Shown here piece by piece: positions 1 to 11,855 of a stretch of DNA of 64,000 nucleotides. How positions within the stretch are numbered: position 1 is the first letter of the stretch; each line of letters opens with the position of its first letter. The DNA comes from Rhynchosporium graminicola. Lineage: Eukaryota; Ascomycota; Leotiomycetes; Helotiales; Ploettnerulaceae. The translations under genes and the position numbers were made by a program. The notes under the pieces are model-generated. The model ran no database searches and was not told where the DNA came from. It was given only the letters and a program-made list of their open reading frames with translations. Location: positions 2,950,578 through 3,014,577 of the forward strand of contig FJUW01000004.1 in assembly GCA_900074885.1 (NCBI GenBank). Reading direction: 5' to 3'.

Positions 1-448
1 CGAAAAGAAGGAACACGAAAATCTTACTCACGCCCGAATCAAAACAGCCCCGAAGCTTGCGTAGGACAGCTATTTGTGAGGACCCCTAACTACTTTCTTT
101 ATAGACTGCGCGAAGCAAGGTCCCTGGGCCCCGAAGCTTGCGAAGGGCCGCCGAGGAGTAGACCTTATCTATATAATATCGAGCTATTTGTGGATCACTA
201 GTTAAAAAAACTGGTTACGTGAAACGCTGTGATTGGCTATAGCTAGGCCTTGGCAGGTGCACGGCCGAAAAGGAGGAACACGAAAATCTTACTCACGCCC
301 GAATCAAAACAGCCCCGAAGCTTGCGTAGGGCAGCTGTTTATGAGGACCCCTAAGTACTTTCTATCTACGTACTTTCTTTATAGACTGCGCGAAGCAAGG
401 TCCCTTGGCCTCGAAGCTTGCGAAGGGCCGCTGAGGAGTAGACCTTGT
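1..448. repeat. Two tandem copies of a ~265-bp unit, the first cut by the window edge
   Basis: Bases 1-167 recur at 266-448 with few substitutions. Both copies start CGAAAAGAAGG/CGAAAAGGAGG and end GGAGTAGACCTT. The second copy carries an extra ~15 bases (around 353-368) that duplicates a TACTTTCT segment. Each copy also contains two related half-units built on CCCCGAAGCTTGCG. The period of about 265 bases implies a longer tandem array to the left of the window. It has no plausible coding capacity. It could be a subterminal or dispersed repeat, or the end of a degenerate mobile element; the sequence shown does not decide. Confidence 0.85.
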
Positions 449-808
449 TAGGTAGTCTTGCAATTGAAGAGCGGATGGGTTAGTTCAGTCGTAGGATCGA
501 GATGACGTTGGTTGGACTGCGTTATTGATATTGTCGTGTTATACTACTTGTAATCGGCAATCGTAGTAAAAGTCTCCTGATTACGCTTCTGTTAGCAATA
601 AAGAGGAACTGTAAAGTTATAGAACCAGCCCGATATTAATGTAAAGTGTGAGGTCATCTGCAGCAAGAAGCTTAGGCCTTAATAACGCAAAACTATAGGG
701 TATCTGTCGATCACGTGGTTAACTCTAAAAAAGTGTTTACAGCTACAGCCTCACGTTTGGGAACGCGCCTTGCCAGACGGACGACATATCTTCACTATCA
801 GCGCAAAA
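449..808. other. Spacer upstream of the RNPS1-type gene
   Basis: No gene seen. This stretch presumably holds the promoter and 5' leader of the following gene. I saw no convincing TATA element. Confidence 0.4.
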
Positions 809-1760
809 ATGGCTACAGAATCACCCCGAGGTCGTGCACGCTCTCGAACACCACTATCTGACGTATCTAAAGGTAGAGGAGGGTCTCGATCTGCCTCGAG
901 ACCTCGTCGTTCCATTACTCCACGATCTGTCAGTCGGGGATCCCGTCGCAACAGCAGATACAGAAGTGCAAGTCGCAGTGTCAGTCGCGGCAGAAGTCCA
1001 AGTCCAGTCAGAAGCACAAAGGTAAGCTTCAATTGCTCGAAAGATGGACTACACTAACATTTCCAGGTCGTTATTGAGAAGCTCACAAAGAATGTCAACG
1101 AAGCCCATCTTCGGGAGATATTTAGCCAATATGGACAAATTCGCGATTTGGACATGCCAATGAACCGATCTTGTAAGTATTTCTCATCTACTAGTGTACA
1201 ATAAAGCTAACTCTTCAGTCAATACCAATCGTGGAACAGCATACATCCTGTACACCTCCGAAGCTGATGCTGAATCCGCAATCGCCCATATGCACGAATC
1301 CCAAATTGACGGAGCTGTCATCAATGTTTCTATTGTCCTTTCTCGTCGCAAATTCTCTCCCTCCCCACCTCTGGCAAGACGCGGTCTAAATCTTGATCCC
1401 CGAGCAACCTTCAATGCAGCTCCCAGTGCCAGACCACCTCCACCAGGCAGACGCCGATCGCCGATCCCACCATATGGAGGTAGACCTGAGAGAAATGGCG
1501 ATACATACCGACCAACAAGTCGCTCGCGTTCGCGTTCCCCTAGACGTCATCGCACACGATCCAAGTCAGCTTCGTCTCGTTCGCGCTCTCCACCAAGAAG
1601 GGGTAGAGGAGGGGGTGGTGGAGGAGGGGGTGGTGGCCGAAGGGCAAGTCCAGCAAGAAATGGTGGCAGAAGAAGAAGTCCGAGCTACAGCAGCTATAGT
1701 AGTTACGAGGACCGAAGTCGCAGCAGGAGTCGGCAACGTGGAGGACGTGGCAGACGTTAA
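809..1760 (+). CDS. RNPS1-like SR-rich RNA-binding protein
   Basis: Exons 809-1021, 1067-1172 and 1219-1760 join in frame to give 286 residues. Both introns have GTAAG donors and CAG acceptors. The start chosen is the ATG at 809 (AAAATGGCT); 770 in the same frame is not an ATG. Residues 1-70 are rich in RS dipeptides. About 72-150 form one RRM that begins VVIEKLTKNVNEAHLREIF and carries the RNP1-like strand RGTAYILYTS. The rest is RS/RG-rich with a long glycine run. The LTKNV, IFSQYG and QIDG signature is that of RNPS1, a nuclear component of the ASAP/exon-junction machinery in splicing and mRNA surveillance. A generic SR protein is the alternative. Confidence 0.88.
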
Positions 1761-2222
1761 TGTATAACCATTGTGATTTTCAGCGTTGGAGTTTGGGAAA
1801 TCATGGCAAATCATGTATTGCTGGTTTTAGAGATACCAATTCATTTCTCTACCTTTGCCTATTCTGGTTGAGGCGGGTCTGCTGAGATGGTGAGTACTTA
1901 AGGCAGGCACGATGGACCGTCGATGTACCTAGGACATCTTCTATTCAACTCTTCCTTTTTGAATTCATCAACTCACTACCTAAAATATTGTTACTCTACT
2001 AATCACTGTGACTGATCTTTATCGATGCCTGTCAGTCCGGAACATACTAGGTAATTTGATCCTTTCCGGGACGTGCATCACTAACATACCACAGTCGGCT
2101 CTGATACGTACGGAGTACATCATCGCATATTCTCTTCCACCTAGTGATACCTACGACGGAGACAAACTAGATTCATTCACTGCCCGCGTCCTGACTCTGC
2201 CTTCCACATTCGCAGTGCCGCA
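1761..2222. other. Spacer between RNPS1-type gene and charged-protein gene
   Basis: No gene seen. It should contain the 3' end of the upstream transcript and the promoter of the next gene. Short open frames here have no coding character. Confidence 0.4.
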
Positions 2223-4443
2223 ATGGAGATGGGGAAGTCGGAGGGCTACACTCCTGAGGAAGCTTGCCCATCGATTTCTCATGAGATATCGAACTTCCAA
2301 CCTGCGGATGGCAACTCGAAGAACTCAAGGGCAGCTGCGAATTCCAACAAGTCGCAAAGGTCGGATCTGAGCAGGTTTGATGCCAGTTATGACTGCACGG
2401 GACATTTGGAGCCTACAGAGACAAGGAAGCCAAGACCAGCTTCAAAATCAAGAAAGTCCGGAGATACTATCATTGAAGAGGGGTGTCATGATTCGGATCA
2501 TGAATCATCGCTCAATGTCGAATCGCATAAGGTAACAAAGCTAAAGCCTTTGAAGTTGAGATCCGACGATGCCTATTCTGTGGAAGAATCATGTCAACAT
2601 AGTGACCACGATGCCTTTTTGCCACCTCAAAGAATACCGTTACCCAAATCTCCTCTAGAATCCCCGAGTGGATCAGGGGAGTGCCTACCTTTGGATCATG
2701 ATCAACCCACACGTGGCCAGTCTTCTTTAGCAGCGGCTACAAAGCTAGTCGATGGAAAGTCACCCCAGACAAACACCTCATCAAGGAATGTAAAGCAGAG
2801 CTCAAAGAAGGTAGAGAAGAGGGTTGAGAATTTGAGAAGGAGATCTAGTCTGAATCAATGCTGCTTCGACAGTGACAATGAGAAACCCCCGGGGAACTCG
2901 AAGAAAGCGAAGAAGGCAAAGAGAAAAGCAGACAGGAAGATAAGGAAGGACTTGGAGGAGATAAACAAAAAAGCGAAGAAGGAGGCAGAAAAGCAAAACC
3001 AAAATGAGAGAAAGCGGATCAAGAGGCAAGAGAAACAGAAAAAGAAGGAGATTGAGAAGAGAGGAAATCAAGATAAGAAGGAGAGGGAGGAAATTGACAA
3101 GCAAGAGAAGAAGGATAAAAGGGTCACCATATTAACATACACAATTCCTGGAGACAATCATGGCACAGATACAGATCAATGGCTATCTCCTTCCGACGCA
3201 AAGAAGGTGAGGAAGTTAATATCATCACGTACGTTTGTAGCATTCAGTCTCAACTACGTCGACTAAATTTGTCACAGGTGATGAGAAAATAAGAAAAAGT
3301 CAGGAAAAGCTGAAAACAGTAATAGACAGGATGAAGCAACGCAAGGAATCAGAAATTTCCAAGGTTAAGGGCAAGAACAGGTCTACTTACCTTGAAGAAC
3401 ATCGTCTCTCGACTTGCGATGTTATCCAAACAAATGATGGTCCGTCGGATTTTGGTGGTCATGATCGTACGCCTGCGCAAGCTTTCCCTCGAGGTATTCA
3501 AATCATGGCTAAAAATACCAACACACTTGAAGGAGGATTCCCATACCCGAAAGAGTTGGCTCAATTCGGCATCTCGAAGGGTGACTGGTCTGTCTTCTGT
3601 CTCAAGCTGACAGAGCCACTTGCCAACTGGAAAATAGCTTATGCCATTGAAAAAATCCTTGACATCTGTGCAGAGGAGGACGTGACGTTCTTTCGGCCCA
3701 AAGGATTTATTTTACGGCTTGACATGCCTGGAGAAGAACAATACGGACTCGACATGATGGATATATACCACACCAAACTTGGTAGTATACACACCGACAA
3801 CTTCACTGCGATGCCGAGAGGTTCGAAGGTTGAGGGGTATGGCGGAGCTATCAAGCACAAACATCATATCCCCGAGAGGTCGAAAGATAGAAAGCATCTG
3901 GAAAGTCTCCGAGATAAGGCGTTTCGAAGTACTCGCTTGATGATCGACCCTATCATCGCCCTGAAGGATCCGGAACTTGCTACCCAGCGTGGATGGGCGG
4001 GATGGATCATAGCAAGCAAAAAAGCTCAGAAGCTTGCAGCTGAAGCTCCACCAAAGAGGATGGATAACAAGCCGGTGTGTACAGTCTCTTTCAGTTCCTC
4101 AAGGCAGACTCAAATTCTAGACCCATACCCCTTCTTTCCTAGAAGCCTATACTAACCCTCGTTTTTTCTAGTGGTACGGCTATTTCCCAGCTCGATGGGA
4201 TCGCTGGCCACCTTCCAAGCACCTTTACTATGACAGATTCAGAGGCGCTTTCCACCCGACGGGGACGAAGAAAAATCCCAACTCCTGCTTCATCCCCGAC
4301 TACGATTCGGTATTCCTTTCCCAATTGTTAGCTTGGATACTACTGACAATTGAAAGATGGACCAGCGTGGTTCCCCATACACGAGTTCTGTTATCCCTTG
4401 CGATGAGGTTGAATTTGCTGTGCTTCATCCTGACCAACCTTAG
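2223..4443 (+). CDS. Unrecognised charged protein with KEKE coiled coil and conserved-looking C-terminal region
   Basis: Exons 2223-3228, 3278-4074, 4172-4309 and 4357-4443 join in frame to 675 residues; each intron has GT..AG ends. The first ~225 residues look disordered and carry scattered motifs of the form C-x2-SDHE (for example GCHDSDHES near 87 and SCQHSDHDAF near 123). Residues ~225-300 are a lysine/glutamate-rich coiled coil. The C-terminal half is globular-looking, rich in W, F and P (WYGYFPARWDRWPPSKHLYY in exon 3). I do not recognise the family and assign no function. The basic, charged make-up would suit a nuclear protein, but that is inference. The last exon ends at TAG 4441-4443. 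Confidence 0.75.
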
Positions 4444-4601
4444 GGCTACAGTGGGGCTTAATGATTGCTGTACTTGTATTTGCGAAACCGCCTACAGGCG
4501 TATTGAGATTGCTTAATGCTGTGTCGAAGGAGTTGTGATGCCGTCCAGGATACTCTCTAAATGCGGATGAACGATGACGGGTGTGGCTTTTAGTGTGCTG
4601 G

Positions 4602-4640
4602 CTGACTAGAATGACTAGAATGACTAGAATGACTCGAAAT
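4602..4640. repeat. Four tandem copies of a 10-bp unit
   Basis: The unit TGACTAGAAT repeats about four times; the last copy has CTCGAA. A minor minisatellite in the 3' flank of the preceding gene. Confidence 0.9.
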
Positions 4641-5569
4641 ATTAGGATACGACACAATAGAAGGATATCGTGTCTGCTCACTTGATGCGTTATGTTGAGA
4701 CTCACTTCGCATGTGAGATGTCTTGAATATTTCAAGGGTCCCAAGGTAGATAGGATGCTCATCCGACCTATTTGAAATCCCACGTTCCCTTCGGAACTGA
4801 GTCGATTCGTCAAGGGCAAACATCGAACAAGAAATAGCCAGGAATATTTCAGGTTCGCAAGTTGATCACAAAGTCACGATTTACGAAGGTATCTCAAGAC
4901 ATTGTCCCAAGTAGTTTCACAAAGTGACCTAACTTTTTGATGACTTTAAGAATCTGAAATAATTTTTCTACCTAGGTACGAAGTCCTGAGATCAAGTTCA
5001 AGACCGAACCCGATTTCGCTTCTGATATACATCATCTTGTTGTACAGTAAGGAAGGTCTCTGGAGATCCAAATGAACGATCTCTCGCATGAGTTCATAAG
5101 CTACCAAGTGAGAACTTCGGATAATGTTAACTCAATGTGGGCCTCAGACCCGTTAGAACAACATTCACGCACATTTCTCAAAGCAACGAAGTTGGTCATA
5201 AGCTGCTTGCACATAGGCTTGGCATTTATTTATTTCCGTGCCCCCAACCCGACATGCTGGAAACTGGGACACCACCTTGAATGCCGTCCTAAGAGCAAGA
5301 GTGGGGTAGCCCCGGATTCTTACCCCACCATTGAGGACTCGCGGCTTCTGGTTGCTGGAAAAATAGAGTTTTGTTTGCGAGGTAGGGCTGTGTATGAGTA
5401 TTTTTGGGACAGGTTGCGGTTGTCATTAAGGCGGAATACCGAGTGAGTGGTTATTGGGTGTGGCGATTCGACGAACCCCCTCCCAGTTGTCGGAGGAAAT
5501 CTCAGCGACAGCGAGGTCTCACTTAGTATGATATGCTTTAAATAAAAACGACTTTTTAGCCAAGTAGGT

Positions 5570-5575
5570 TATAAA
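5570..5575 (+). promoter_or_regulatory. TATA box of the oxidoreductase gene
   Basis: TATAAA lies about 70 bases before the ATG at 5641, a plausible distance for a short 5' leader. Seen in sequence only; no transcript start is known. Confidence 0.5.
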
Positions 5576-5640
5576 GAATCATTGTAAGCTCTGTACAATC
5601 ATCACCTTGAAAACAGCTCTCTCAACCAACTTATCACGCG

Positions 5641-7055
5641 ATGAAAAGATACGCAATCATCGGCCTGGGCGGTCGTAGCAGTTTCTACTACGCAGCACTC
5701 GCAAAAGATTTCCAAGCCACTTCTCTGATAGTCGGTCTCTGTGACACGAACCAGACGCGCATGAATGTCGCTAACGATGCGCTTGTCGAGCTGGAATATC
5801 CATCGGCGCCTTTACCGACATACAAAGCTGAGGATTTTGAGAAGATGATCAAGGAGACGAAGCCGGATGAGATTATTGTTACGACGATGGATCGGACGCA
5901 TGATATCTATATTATCAAAGCATTGGAAGCGGGGTGTAATGTTATCACGGAGGTGAGTGGTTCTACTTGCGTGATTTGGGTGTGAGTGGAGAAAGGTTAT
6001 AGAGGACTGATGGCAATGATAGAAACCGATGACGATCGATGAGATGAGATGTCAGGCTATCATTGATGCTGTGAATAGGACTGGGAAGAAAGTCAGGGTG
6101 ACTTTCAATTACCGATATGCTCCACACAACACTAAAGTATACGAGCTGTTAGGTAAACTTCCTCATGCCTCCTCCTCAGAAGCCAACCACTAACATAATC
6201 TTAGGCGAAGGAGTTATTGGGAAAGTCAACTCCATCCACTTCGAATGGGCACTCAACACCAGCCACGGCGCAGACTACTTCCGCCGCTGGCACCGCGACA
6301 AACGCAACGCCGGCGGCCTACTCGTTCACAAATCAACGCATCATTTCGACCTGATCAATTTCTGGCTCCGCTCTTCACCCGTAAGTGTCGTGGCTCAAGG
6401 CGGACTAATGTTCTACGGGCGTGAGAATGCTGAGCAGCGCGGTGTAACGGAGTTCTATACACGAGCTCACGGAAGCGAGGTCGCGAAGAAAGACCCGTTT
6501 GCGCTACACATGGAAGAGCATGAGCAGTTGAAGAAATTGTATCTGAATGCTGAGCATGAAGATGCTTATTATAGGGATCAGAGTGTTTTTGGTGATGGGA
6601 TTAGTATTGAAGACACGATGGGCGTATTGGTGCGGTATGAGAGTGGTGCGATCTTAACGTACAGTTTGACGGCGTATGCGCCTTGGGAAGGGTTCAGAGT
6701 TGTGTTTAATGGGACGAAGGGGAGGCTGGAATTGGATGTTGTGGAGCAGAGTTATGTGAATAGTGGTGGTGAGCAGGGAGCTGAAGGCGCCCTGGAGAAG
6801 TGTACGGTTACGTTGAGGCCGTTGTTTGAAAAGCCGGCAGAGATTGAGATTTCGAGCGGTGCTGGAGGACATGGTGGTGGTGATCCGGTTTTGCTGAATG
6901 ATTTGTTTGGTGGCGGTGATGGGGAAGATTGCTTTGGGAGGGCGGCGGATCATATTGATGGAGCGAGAAGTATCTTGACGGGCATTGCGGCTAATCGGTC
7001 TTTGAGGACTGAAGGCGTTGTATTGGTAAAAGATGTACTGGATCTGAAGCGTTAG
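5641..7055 (+). CDS. Gfo/Idh/MocA-family NAD(P)-dependent oxidoreductase
   Basis: Exons 5641-5952, 6023-6152 and 6205-7055 give 430 residues. The N-terminus is a Rossmann fold with AIIGLGGRSSFY in place of the usual GxGxxG. The family E-K-P motif is formed across the first splice junction (ITE then KPMTIDE). The segment HKSTHHFDLINFW matches the catalytic-helix region of Idh-type enzymes. The C-terminal half is the usual alpha/beta sheet domain. Members oxidise or epimerise sugars and related polyols; the substrate cannot be told from sequence. The ATG at 5641 is the first in frame and lies just after a TATA box. It converges with the complex I gene on the other strand. Confidence 0.9.
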
Positions 7056-7565
7056 CTGGTGATGGATTCAATGTCCTTTAAATGCACACGACTTTGAGGT
7101 GGATGCCGTGATTCACGTGTCACCAAGTGTGAACATTTAGAAACGTGTGTTCGAACCCAGCCTTACCAGTAACCTGGTCACCATTCGTATTCCAACCAAT
7201 CAAATTGGGTATAACCCCGAAAGGTCAGCATATGATATATCAGGCTCCATACTCAGCTTACTGTTCTTAGAAAGGTCATGACGCTTCTAATGAATTCTAA
7301 AGAGTAGTGATACTTTGGCAAGCGAGCTTGGATAGAAACCTTTTGGCTGAAGTGAGTAATAATCTGCGATGAATTTGAATCTCCGATCGAATGTCACTTC
7401 ACTTGATCTTCTCAGGATCGTCTGTTGTGAAAGAGTCAGATCTGGAGCAGCGGATGCAAGATGCAAAATAACTCCAATTTCGCATGGCACAGCCCGAAAA
7501 GCTGTTTCCTTGCTTCAACTTATATACAAATCATCATTCAATTCCATTCCAGTAGTATGCACCCT

Positions 7566-8378
7566 CTATGGTCCGTGATGTGAGTAAATTTGTCTTGTTT
7601 TGAGATGGACAGGAGTCTCGCCCTTGGGGGTATCCGGGATGACTTTTTCGATTTTCTAGATCCAAATCATATTAGCGTTCCGTTTGCATACTAGTACAAT
7701 GCTCGTCGAGCATCGGAGGAAGGCTTCATTACCAGGTTATCAAACACGCATTTGTTGAGCTTCCATTCTGCGGGCCGGCATTGCCAGAGTTGCTGATTGT
7801 TGTTATCCAGGCAGGTCCAGTGCTTTCGGAACTCAGCCAGGCAGTGCTTGTTCACATCCTCAATCCTGAGAGTGAGCCATTAGCCTTGTTCTTACTTCAA
7901 TCATCAAGCGCCCAATCTCTTCCAACAGAGTATCGCTTTCCAGCCCCTCCTACAGTCTGTATCGTCGCGCAGAGCTCCTCCCACATAGTACTGCTACAAC
8001 TTGCAGACCTTACCAGCCTTCCTCTCCCCAATTTTGAACCACTCTTGAGCTTCAAACAGCACTTACACACTCTTGGCGCATCTTGTGACCCTTCTACCCT
8101 CCTTCATACAGTCTATCTCACCTCGTCCTGGGTTCTCCGTCTTGCATTGCATAAAGTCATCGTTGTAGGGCCTGCATCTTGCTCCAATGAAGAAGCTGGC
8201 TGACAATAGAGGTGCCGAACTGCTTCCAACCTCCGTCACTGCGGGGATTTCTGCAGGTAAAGGTGTTGTATCGATGAGGGTGGACTGATTGAATCTGCAA
8301 TTGCAATTGGTCAGCTTTGCTTTTCTCCTAGCAGCTAGGCCTCATTATTCAACCGTACCTGGCTGGTCTTCCTGACAT
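7566..8378 (-). CDS. Complex I subunit, NDUFA8/NUO-20.8 type (four CX9C motifs)
   Basis: Minus-strand exons 8378-8359, 8294-8067, 7865-7733 and 7655-7566 join in frame to 156 residues. The first exon is only 20 nt. Eight cysteines at about 47/57, 69/79, 91/101 and 112/122 form four perfect CX9C pairs, the hallmark of NDUFA8 (PGIV), a peripheral subunit of respiratory complex I imported through the MIA40 pathway. Family landmarks are visible: FNQSTLIDTTPLP near the start, CMKEGRRVTRC, FRKHWTCLDNNNQQLWQCRP, and the basic tail VHLKTRQIYSHHGP. Long ORFs on the plus strand across the same bases are artefacts. The intron between exons 2 and 3 is 201 nt; the others are 64-77 nt. Confidence 0.95.
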
Positions 8379-9202
8379 CTTGACGGTATTGCTGGAGGGT
8401 CACGAAGGTTGTGAGAAGCTCAATTGAATGAAGCTGAAGCTGCGTGGAGTGAGCGAGGTCCGCGATCCAGAAACAGATGAAGCTCTGTGATTGGCTGCTA
8501 AGCGACCATTTTCCGGATCGCGACGCGTGTGATGAGCGCTTCAAGGCCTCCTTTCTTGGGACATTCAAATCCTCAGATCGATAGGAAGTTATTCGGCAAT
8601 TAAAAGGATAATTTGATAGCGAAGGAAATATTTTAGAGGAAGCGAATCATCGTATTTCTTGTTGTCATCGACGACTCGATACTGCAGGCTATCGCTTGCG
8701 GAGCTTTCTCTGATAGCTTACAGCTTCATAACGAAAATTACTTACTTTTCCCAGAAGCAGGAAGTGGAGTGAAAGCGGGGTGTCTCTATAGGAAATACTG
8801 GGGTCTAGTAGTAAGTCAGTATCTTATTGTATCATTATTATAATATGTTGTCGTTGATGCATATAAGACTGATAGCTACATCTATTCTAATGCATTCTCT
8901 TAAATAAACTAAACTAGGTAGTGCCCAGGTATCTACAAAGATACTTCGGAAGCGCTCCGCGAGGAGGGTTATTTCTTAGTGAAACATGTACATATGTATC
9001 TAGCGAAGTGTGCGCTCTCATGTTTACTATAACTCTCGTAATCCTTCGGAACATTATATTAGTAGAGAAAGTTTATGACGATAGAGTCACACGCAGAAGT
9101 ATCGAGTCATAGAGATTCAGATAGTACTGATTGGGTCTGGTGTAAGATTGAGAGCATTAGCAAGCGGAGTGGAGGTGGTATATAGAGTACGTGAACCCGC
9201 GG
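8379..9202. other. Intergenic, partly AT-rich
   Basis: The first part is the upstream region of the complex I gene. From about 8800 to 9130 the sequence becomes A+T- and TA-rich, which would fit an old element mutated by RIP, but no element can be named. Confidence 0.4.
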
Positions 9203-9499
9203 CTACCCATTCTTTTCCTCCTCCTGCATCTCATGTATCTTATTCCATAACTCTCCGACAATTCCAAACAGTCTGGCTGCTTCCTGCTCCAATTCGCTGG
9301 CTTGTGTTTCCATATTGGCCGCGCCCCCCTTGTTCCTTCGCAATCGGGAGCTTGAGCCGCCGTCGGACAGTTGCTGCATCAAGTTTCTCGTCTCCTCGAC
9401 CTGTCTTTGCAAGCCTCGAGCCATTTCTTCTTTCTCGGTTGCATCATTGATCATCTCATCAATTTTTTGCTTGAACTTTCCGCGGGTTTCATTGTCCAT
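9203..9499 (-). CDS. Small coiled-coil protein, unrecognised
   Basis: A single-exon frame of 98 codons begins with ATG at 9499 and ends TAG at 9203. Almost the whole product is heptad-like and charged: a first helix around residues 5-45 (KQKIDEMINDATEKEEMARG), a short S/R/G linker, then a second helix (SELEQEAARLFGIVGELWNK) and an acidic tail. The pattern suggests an alpha-helical hairpin or a subunit of a coiled-coil complex. I do not recognise the family. In-frame codons continue a little upstream of the ATG to a stop, so a further 5' exon is possible. Confidence 0.5.
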   Translation of the reverse strand: MDNETRGKFKQKIDEMINDATEKEEMARGLQRQVEETRNLMQQLSDGGSSSRLRRNKGGAANMETQASELEQEAARLFGIVGELWNKIHEMQEEEKNG

Positions 9500-10200
9500 T
9501 ATTCTAACACGGGATCGTGTCTTCCAAATGGGTTATCCTCCATTGCACAGGAGGCGGAAAGGGCACACTTACTTATGTGAGTGTCAGATAGTCCACATTT
9601 GTGGACGAGTTGGTTGAGCTAAATGATTGTTTAGGAGGGTTCACAGATCAATAATGGGGGGAGGCATGTGCTATATAGCAGCCGTCGTGGCCAGGACAAT
9701 TACCTTTCTGCAAAGGAGTAACCGAACTTGACATACAATACCCCGCATATTCCCATAGGCGACGATTGTCATCACACTGCATCGCCATCCTTGACTGCAT
9801 CATATGCATGGATTCTTTGCAGTACGCTAGTTGCGAACATAATGACCAGCCAAGCAAACCTTTTTTCCAGAAAACTACAGTACTGCTGTATGGCTACAAG
9901 ACCACGAGGTGGCTCAACTGAACCATGTAATTGCCGTCAACTTGCATCTTATAGATTCATGTTGAAACTCTGCCTGTACCATGTAACATATTGTGGTAAT
10001 TCACGTATGGGAAAAAAGGTTTCCTCAGGTTATCATCCACAGCGTAAACACATCTGACAGCCAATATGACCAATGCTTTCGCGATGTGATCGTGGGACGT
10101 TAAGAGGGCCAAGGGTGTCTCTTGTTCAATCTACCTATATATTACAAGAAATGGAGGCTTTTCGCGTAGCCACGCCTCACACTTGCATATCTCACACTGG
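9500..10200. other. Intergenic, nothing recognised
   Basis: Short competing ORFs on both strands, none with a known motif. The region lies downstream of the phosphotransferase-fold gene and upstream of the coiled-coil gene. Confidence 0.4.
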
Positions 10201-11855
10201 TTACGTCGGTCGTTGCCCCTCCAAACGTGTCAGCTCGCCTTGGGTCTTATCACACCACTGGCGTAATTCCTGCAACTTCTTTTGCGCCTCTACAGTCCTC
10301 CCGATAATTTTTTGCCATTCCGGATCTTCACTGTCGTCATCGAAGAGATTGTTATCCTTGAGATACTGAGTGTACTGCTCAGAAGCACGTAATCTTTGGA
10401 CTAATGTTACTTGTGGCTCCTTGTTCTCAGTATTTTGGAAGAAATTAGTGACGACTTTGTCGCGGGATTCGTTGTAGAGTTTAGGGTAAATATATCTGTA
10501 AAACAGCAAGACGAGGTCAGATGGATCCAGCATTATGTAAGCTATAGGCAAGGTTAACTCGTTTCGAAAATCCCAGTCTCGTGCAAGCTGGGAATGACTA
10601 CATGATAAGTGTTTCCTCGATGACAGGACGTTCATGAATTCGGCTGAGAGCTTAGGAGCGATCGATCCAAGATCATGGCCAGTAACCCATGACGGGGGTA
10701 GAAAGAAATGCCGTGGAACCGTGACCGAGAACTCCCAGTCAATGATGCCGCGGATATGAAGCTCGTCATCCACGATGATATTGTGGACGCGGGGATCAGG
10801 GTGGGATAGGCAAAACGATTCTCCTGAAGAATCAGCCTGCAATCCGAGAGCCTTTTGAGCTTCCTCTAAGCTTAACGCATGCAGGGCAAATTCCTCGCGC
10901 TCGGCTTCCTCTTGACCAAGTTCTCGGCAAGGCATTTGCCACATATAACGAAGCAATTGATATCGGTCCCTCAAAAATTCATTTGCAGTTTTGGCTGTGG
11001 AGCGTGCGGCTGTGTAGCCATCAACCTGGAGCTCATTCTTGCGCAGTGAAAAGGCACCGACGATTTTCGGTTCGAATTCGAGACCAATAGTTGAACGAGG
11101 CGTGAAGGATTCTTCCCGGGGAAACATAAACGTCCATAATCGAGCCGGGGGTCCAGCTGTCGCACTTGGCATTAAGGAGCCTCCTAGTGCAAACTCAAGC
11201 CGCCGTAGTTGAGCAAACATATCGACAACTTCCCCAAAAAACCGCCGCCGGCAGTCTTCTGGGCTATCCCGAAGCAGTTTCTTCGTTAAGGGTCGCCCAT
11301 CAATGTAATCCAAGACCATGAATACTTGGTAGGCCGAGGAATCTCGTCGAAGTCGCCTCCTCCCGTACGCGTATACCCTAGGGATAGGAATGTTTGTATG
11401 GTCGAGCACGTATCTATCCATGACAATGTCAGTCTTGAACTGGCTGGTAGTGATCATATAGGTAACGCTTACTGCATTGTATAGACCTCACTGATTACCT
11501 TACCCCATACATCATGGATCGCTGGTTCGATAGGAAGTCTGACAACCCGGGTGGTACCATCGGAGAAGTCAAGGATGAAACAGACATTAAAGCTGCCTTT
11601 AAGCCGACATCTGATACTGCATGGCAAGCCACCGTTGTAGGTGGAAGCTAGAGCACGAATGGCATCTGTGTCAATTGAGCCGATAAACTCGTCGCCCTTA
11701 TTTTTGCGCTGCTGGTCTGTGAGAGGCCTGAGATTGGAAGGAGAGGGAAGATTGCGTCTGAAAATGTGGGCGAGGTGCGACCTCCAGAGACGGCTAACGT
11801 AGAAAAGACAATGTGTCCATGAAATGGAGAAGAGACGCCTGATGACTAGAAGCAT
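10201..11855 (-). CDS. Aminoglycoside phosphotransferase (APH)-fold protein
   Basis: Exons 11855-11499 and 11439-10201 join in frame; the 59-nt intron places K next to FKTDIVMDRYVLDHTNIP. The APH fold is shown by the N-lobe segment HTNIPIPRVYAYG, the hinge MVLDYIDG, the Brenner-type catalytic loop SHPDPRVHNIIVDD and the metal-binding IIDWEFS. The C-terminal ~100 residues are helical and charged. Fungal members of this large family are mostly of unknown function, and the fold does not imply drug resistance. The 5' end is uncertain: the ATG at 11855 gives a hydrophobic arginine-rich start, and a separate open frame at 12043-11861 with a GTGAGC donor could be a true first exon. The gene is divergent from NUP57. 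Confidence 0.8.

Larger units (their letters stand above)
4444..5640. other. Intergenic, no recognised gene
   Basis: Holds the small tandem repeat near 4.6 kb and the promoter of the oxidoreductase gene. One plus-strand ORF (5072-5446) and a ~50-codon minus-strand ORF beginning near 5430 overlap each other. Neither resembles a family I know. Confidence 0.4.

Noticed and set aside
5072..5446. 124-codon plus-strand ORF before the oxidoreductase gene
   Set aside because: No motif, unconvincing composition, and an overlapping minus-strand frame looks equally plausible.
7781..8203. 140-codon plus-strand ORF
   Set aside because: Lies antisense to the complex I gene, whose four CX9C pairs and splice sites are far better evidence.
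10201..11855. Antibiotic-resistance gene
   Set aside because: The APH fold is common in fungal proteins of unknown role; sequence alone does not support aminoglycoside resistance.
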